Assembly: GCA_007844125.1 (NCBI GenBank)
Contig: CM017571.1
Coordinates: 29,151,978-29,215,977, forward strand
Length of the DNA stretch: 64,000 bases
Origin: Sinonovacula constricta
Taxonomy: Eukaryota > Mollusca > Bivalvia > Cardiida > Solecurtidae
Reading direction: 5' to 3'
Numbering within the stretch: position 1 is the first letter of the stretch; each line of letters starts with the position of its first letter. This document shows positions 58,901-64,000 of the stretch, one piece after another. The notes under the pieces are model-generated. The model was not told the DNA's origin. It was given only the letters and a program-made list of their open reading frames with translations, and did not search any database. The translations under genes and the position numbers were made by a program.

Positions 58901-61900
58901 CTATGTGGTGCTGATTCTGTCTGTTTACTGTAGGTGACAGTCCTTGGTGTGATCTGTGTGGTGCTGATTCTGTCTATTTACTGTAGGTGACAGTCCTTGG
59001 TGTGATCTGTGTGGTGCTGATCCTGTCTGTTTACTGTAGGTGACAGTCCTTGGTGTGATCTGTGCGGTGCTGATTCTGTCTATTTACTGTAGGTGACAGT
59101 CCTGGGTGTGATCTATGTGGTGCTGATCCTGTCTGTTTACTGTAGGTGACAGTCCTAGGTGTACTCTATGTGGTGTTGATCCTGTCTGTTTACTGCGGTT
59201 GACAGTCCTTGGTGTGATCTGTGTGGTGCTGATCCTGTCTATTTACTGTAGATGACAGTCCTTGGTGTGATCTGTGTAGCGCTGATCCTGTCCATTTACT
59301 GTAGGTGACAGTCCTTGTTGTGATCTGTGTGGTGCTGATCCTGTCTATTTACTGTAGGTGACAGTCCTGGGTGTGATCTATGTGGTGCTGATCCTATCTG
59401 TTTACTGTAGGTGACAGTCCTGAGTGTGATCTGTGTGGTGTTGATCTTGTCTGTTTACTGCAGCTGACAGTCCTGGGTGTAATCTATGTGTTGCTGATCC
59501 TGTCTATTTACTGTATGTGATAGTCCTGGGTGTGATCTGTGTGGTGCTGATCCTGTCTATTTACTGTAGGTGACAGTCCAGGGTGTGATCTGTGTGGTGC
59601 TGATCCTGTCTATTTACTGCAGGTGACAGTCCTGGGTGTGATCTGTGTGGTGTTGATCTTGTCTATTTCCTGCAGGTGACTGTCCTGGGTGTAATCTGTG
59701 TGGTGTTGATCCTGTCTATTTCCTGCAGGTGACTGTCCTGGGTGTGATCTGTGTGGTGTTGATCTTGTCTATTTCCTGCAGGTGACTGTCCTGGGTGTGA
59801 TCTGTGTGGTGTTGATCCAGTCTATTGAGTGCAGTTGACGCTAGTCCTAGGTGTGATCTGTGTTGTGTTGATCCAGTCTATTTAGTGCAGGCGACGCCAG
59901 TCCTAGGTGTGATCTGTGTGGTGCTGATCCTGTCTAATTACTGTAGGTGACAGTTCTGGGTGTGATCTGTGTGGTGTTGATCTTGTCTTTTTCCTGCAGG
60001 TGACACTGGTCCTGGGTGTAATCTGTGTGGTGTTGATCTTGTCTTTTTACTGCAGGTGACACCAGTTCGGGGTGTGATCTGTGTGGTGTTGATCTTGTCT
60101 TTTTACTGCAGGTGACACCAGTCCTCGGTGTGGTCTGTGTGGTTTTGATCTTGTCTTTTTACTGCAGGTGACACCAGTCCTCAGTGTGATCTGTGTGGTG
60201 TTGATCTTGTCTTTTTACTGCAGGTGACACCAGTCCTGGGTGTAATCTGTGTGGTGTTGATCTTGTCTTTTTACTGCAGGTGACACCAGTCCTCGGTGTG
60301 ATCTGTGTGGTGTTGATCTTGTCTTTTTACTGCAGGTGACACCAGTTCGGGGTGTGATCTGTGTGGTGTTGATCTTGTCTATTTACTGCAGGTGACAGTC
60401 CTGGGTGTGATCTGTGTGGTGTTGATCTTGTCTTTTTCCTGCAGGTGTCAGTCCTGGGTGTGATCTGTGTGGTGTTGATCTTGTCTTTTTCCTGCAGGTG
60501 ACAGATGGGTGGGATCTGTGTGGTGCTGATTCTGTCTATTTACTGCAGGTGACAGTCCTGGGTGGGATCTGTGTGGTGTTGATCCTGTCTTTTTCCTGCA
60601 GGTGACAGATGGGTGGGATCTGTGTGGTGTTGATCTTGTCTATTTACTGTAGGTGTCAGACTTGGGTGTGATCTGTGTGGTGTTGATCTTGTCTTTTTAC
60701 TGTAGGTGACAGTCCTGGGTGGGATCTGTGTGGTGTTGATCTTGTCTTTTTACTGCAGGTGACACCAGTCCTCGGTGTGATCTGTGTGGTGTTGATCTTG
60801 TCTATTTACTGCAGGTGACAGTCCTGGGTGGGATCTGTGTGGTGTTGATCTTGTCTTTTTCCTGCAGGTGACACCAGTTCGGGTTGTGATCTGTGTGGTG
60901 TTGATCTTGTCTATTTACTGCAGGTGACACTGGTCCTGGGTGTAATCTGTGTGGTGTTGATCTTGTCTTTTTACTGCAGGTGACACCAGTTCGGGGTGTG
61001 ATCTGTGTGGTGCTGATCTTGTCTTTTTCCTGCAGGTGACAGTCCTGGGTGGGATCTGTGTGGTGTTGATCTTGTCTATTTACTGCAGGTGACAGTCCTG
61101 GGTGTGATCTGTGTGGTGTTGATCTTGTCTATTTACTGCAGGTGACAGTCCTGGGTGTGATCTGTGTGGTGTTGATCCTGTCTATTTACTGTAGGTGACA
61201 GTCCTGGGTGGGATCTGTGTGGTGTTGATCTTGTCTATTTACTGCAGGTGACAGTCCTGGGTGTGATCTGTGTGGTGTTGATCCTGTCTATTTACTGTAG
61301 GTGACAGTCCTGGGTGGGATCTGTGTGGTGTTGATCTTGTCTATTTACTGCAGGTGACAGTCCTGGGTGTGATCTGTGTGGTGTTGATCTTGTCTATTTA
61401 CTGCAGGTGACGGTCCTGGTTGGGATCTGTGTGGTGTTGATCTTGTCTATTTACTGCAGGTGACAGTCCTGGGTGTGATCTGTGTGGTGTTGATCTTGTC
61501 TATTTACTGCAGGTGATGGTCCTGGTTGGGATCTGTGTGGTGTTGATCTTGTCTATTTACTGCAGGTGACACCAGTCCTGGGTGGGATCTGTGTGGTGTT
61601 GATCTTGTCTATTTACTGCAGGTGACACCAGTCCTGGGTGGGATCTGTGTGGTGTTGATCTTGTCTATTTACTGCAGGTGACAGTCCTGGGTGGGATCTG
61701 TGTGGTGTTGATCTTGTCTATTTACTGCAGGTGACACCAGTCCTGGGTGGGATCTGTGTGGTGTTGATCTTGTCTATTTACTGCAGGTGACAGTCCTGGG
61801 TGTAATCTGTGTGGTGTTGATCTTGTCTATTTACTGCAGGTGACAGTCCTTGTTGGGATCTGTGTGGTGTTGATCTTTTCTATTTACTGCAGGTGACAGA

Positions 61901-62874
61901 TGGGTGGGATCTGTGTGGTGTTGATCTTGTCTATTTACTGTAGGTGACAGTCCTGGGTGGGATCTGTGTGGTGTTGATCTTGTCTATTTACTGCAGGTGA
62001 CAGTCCTGGGTGTGATCTGTGTGGTGTTGATCCTGTTTGTTTACTGCAGGTGACAGTCCTGGGTGGGATCTGTGTGGTGTTGATCTTGTCTATTTACTGC
62101 AGGTGACAGTCCTGGGTGGGATCTGTGTGGTGTTGATCTTGTCTATTTACTGCAGGTGACACCAGTCCTGGGTGGGATCTGTGTGGTGTTGATCTTGTCT
62201 ATTTACTGCAGGTGACACCAGTCCTGGGTGGGATCTGTGTGGTGTTGATCTTGTCTATTTACTGCAGGTGACACCAGTCCTGGGTGGGATCTGTGTGGTG
62301 TTGATCTTGTCTATTTACTGTAGGTGACAGTCCTGGGTGTGATCTGTGTGGTGTTGATCCTGTTTGTTTACTGCAGGTGACAGTCCTGGGTGTGATCTGT
62401 GTGGTGTTGATCTTGTCTATTTACTGCAGGTGACAGTCCTGGGTGGGATCTGTGTGTTGTTGATTTTGTCTATTTACTGCAGGTGACACCAGTCCTGGGT
62501 GGGATCTGTGTGGTGTTGATCTTGTCTATTTACTGCAGGTGACACCAGTCCTCGGTGTGATCTGTGTGGTGTTGATCTTGTCTTTTTACTGCAGGTGACA
62601 CCAGTCCTGAGTGTGATCTGTGTGTTGTTGATTTTGTCTATTTACTGCAGGTGACACCAGTCCTCGGTGTGATCTGTGTGGTGTTGATCTTGTCTTTTTA
62701 CTGCAGGTGACACCAGTCCTTGGTGTGATCTGTGTGGTGTTGATCTTGTCTATTTACTGCAGGTGACACCAGTCCTCGGTGTGATCTGTGTGGTGTTGAT
62801 CTTGTCTTTTTACTGCAGGTGACACCAGTCCTGAGTGTGATCTGTGTGTTGTTGATTTTGTCTATTTACTGCAG
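55982..62874 (+). repeat. 53/56-bp tandem array of the exon 5 acceptor (~128 copies)
   Basis: The unit is TGTCTATTTACTGCAG|GTGA then CAGTCCTGGGTGTGATCTGT and GTGGTGTTGATC(C/T)T. This is the exon 5 acceptor plus the first ~39 nt of exon 5, minus the codon pair CA-CCA in the 53-bp form; the 56-bp form keeps ACACCAGTCC as in the exon. Decoy acceptors (ACTGCAG or ACTGTAG followed by GTGA) recur through 6.9 kb. Copies nearest the exon match it best (CTGCAG, 56 bp, CTCGGTGTG). A 1,287-bp offset segmental duplication lies inside. In the exon 5 frame each unit hits TGA after ~18 hydrophobic codons. Confidence 0.97.
57750..60117 (+). repeat. higher-order duplication inside the SPNS1 array
   Basis: About 57,750-58,830 recurs almost unchanged at 59,037-60,117. 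Private markers such as GTACTCTATG (57,874 and 59,161), TTTACTGCGGTTGACAG (57,902 and 59,189) and GTGACACTGGTCC (58,713 and 60,000) are all offset by exactly 1,287 bp (24 units). Confidence 0.9.
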
Positions 62875-63011
62875 GTGACACCAGTCCTCGGTGTGATCTG
62901 TGTGGTGTTGATCCTGCTGGTGGTGAAGGAACCCATGAGAGGAGGTGCAGACGGAGGAGAACATATGAGCAATACATCTTTCCTTACTGATTTGAAAGCT
63001 CTTGCTAAAAA
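62875..63011 (+). CDS. SPNS1: SPNS1 exon 5 (residues 228-273)
   Basis: Acceptor TTTACTGCAG, donor GTATGT. Encodes VTPVLGVICVVLILLVVKEP then MRGGADGGEHMSNTSFLTDL then KALAK, matching human VTPGLGVVAVLLLFLVVREPPRG and the DLRALAR end. It is recognised as the real exon because only here does the frame run past ILLVVKEP. Confidence 0.96.
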
Positions 63012-64000
63012 GTATGTACACGTTTTTTAAAGATTGAATTGACAGATTTTGCACACAAAAAAAGTATAGAATCTGTTGTCTGTGAGTATGGTGGGTGGGG
63101 CTGATGATTATATTTTAGGATGTTTTTGTTTATTTCAATTAAATAATATCTGATAGCTCCTGCTTATGGTAAGTATATGTTATTTTTGACATAATCATCA
63201 CCATGTTTGTCTATGAAATATTCTAAAATTCATTTGTTTTAGCTTATTTTGTTCATTACATTGCAATACTATTAATGTACAAATTGGCAAAGTAATTTCT
63301 CAGACAGCTTAGTACAGTTTTGTTTGGTATCCTTAAACATTAAATCATTTTAGATTTGCATTCTTTTAAAAAGGAAGTATGTTTCATCTTGAAATACTAC
63401 ACTGAAACTGAAAATTAGAAATTTAACTTTCTACAAAATGCCTCAAAACAGCAAAAATATGCATGGAAAAATGTCAAGTATGTAACACAAAGCAATACAT
63501 ATGCTGGTATTGAGTAAATATTTTAAACACTGTAAGGCTGCTCTATCTATATCAACTGAGACTTGTAAGTACATATATCAAGGAAGCAGACTTACTAATG
63601 TTAATTGCTTCAGGCATAAATGTCTAATAAAACTTGTTAAGCATTTACCCATACACATTCATATAGTTATTACTGTTGAATGTTGTTTAATAAATGTCCA
63701 TAGCTGGTATTTGAAGTGCAAAAATTCAAAAGATGAAACATGTTATGATATTTATTATACAATTGTTTAGGGATAATTGTGTATTACTGATTTGTATTTT
63801 TATCATTTTAAGTGAGATAATTGTATTGACAAAACATTTCCATTTTATAGGCTACTATCCATTGTTACTGGTATACAGGAAATGTATCCGTTTTGTCAAA
63901 GTCCTATCGGTATACCAGAAATAGGAAACCTTATCTACCGAGTTAACAAATCTTGCAAATTTCTTGGGGCAGACACTAAACACAGTTGGATCAACAATTA
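63012..64000 (+). other. SPNS1 intron 5 (partial)
   Basis: AT-rich intron to the right edge. I looked for the next spinster exon (human PSFVLSSLGFT region) and did not find it; it must lie outside the window. Confidence 0.6.

Larger units (their letters stand above)
50539..63011 (+). other. SPNS1: spinster-like transporter gene (SPNS1-like), 5' part, 5 coding exons
   Basis: Spinster proteins are 12-helix major facilitator superfamily carriers. SPNS1 is a lysosomal, proton-coupled lysophospholipid exporter. Five plus-strand exons join in phase into 818 nt (~273 residues, about half of a ~520-residue protein). Signature text: INLLNYMDRFTIAGVLASIQ (helix 1), FISFYMVCSPLFGYLGDRYV-RK (MFS motif A), [67 protein letters not shown]. 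These match human SPNS1 block by block. The N-terminus is acidic and unconserved. Intron 4 is swollen by a 6.9 kb array of the exon 5 acceptor. The gene continues beyond the right edge. SPNS1 rather than SPNS2/3 is favoured but not proved. Confidence 0.93.

Overview
This is a 64 kb AT-rich animal (metazoan) window with long introns. It holds the 5' parts of two protein-coding genes arranged head to head. Repeat content points to a mollusc, probably a bivalve: tRNA-headed SINEs, and pearl/Helentron-like elements with ~145-bp internal tandem repeats. The species cannot be named from sequence alone.

Minus strand, 45,889 down to 55: the first 27 coding exons of neurofibromin 1 (NF1, a Ras GTPase-activating protein). 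All exon phases join without a break into 3,344 nt (about 1,114 residues), from the start methionine through the cysteine/serine-rich region. The catalytic GAP-related domain lies beyond the left edge. One exon (3413-3559) is an in-frame 49-codon insert that I cannot align to vertebrate NF1. Its 5' splice site can pair perfectly over 13 nt with a sequence inside the exon.

Plus strand, 50,539 to 63,011: the first five coding exons of a spinster-like lysosomal MFS transporter (SPNS1-like), about 273 residues. The gene continues past the right edge.

Between the two starts lie about 4.6 kb of intergenic DNA. It holds an NRF1/YY1-type NF1 promoter, GAT and CA microsatellites, a SINE carrying a nested TIR transposon, a long-inverted-repeat element, and an ETS site near SPNS1.

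The most striking feature is a repeated pattern. At least six minisatellites in these two genes start exactly at an authentic splice site, lie on its intronic side, and are built from copies of that splice junction plus a few exonic bases. They are: NF1 exon 4 acceptor (47-bp unit), exon 9 donor (51 bp), exon 14 donor (31 bp, ~71 copies), exon 17 donor (92 bp, each carrying ~51 nt of exon), exon 25 donor (~60 bp, degenerate), and SPNS1 exon 5 acceptor (53/56 bp, ~128 copies over 6.9 kb). They fill introns with decoy splice sites.

Other intron content: a piggyBac-like element nested in a pogo/Tigger-like element (31.2-33.2 kb), several tRNA-derived SINE families, pearl-like elements (18.8-20.05 kb; 52.9-53.45 kb), a 150-bp-TIR MITE (50.8-51.6 kb), and unanchored minisatellites (5.0-5.6, 28.4-28.6, 53.7-54.0 kb).
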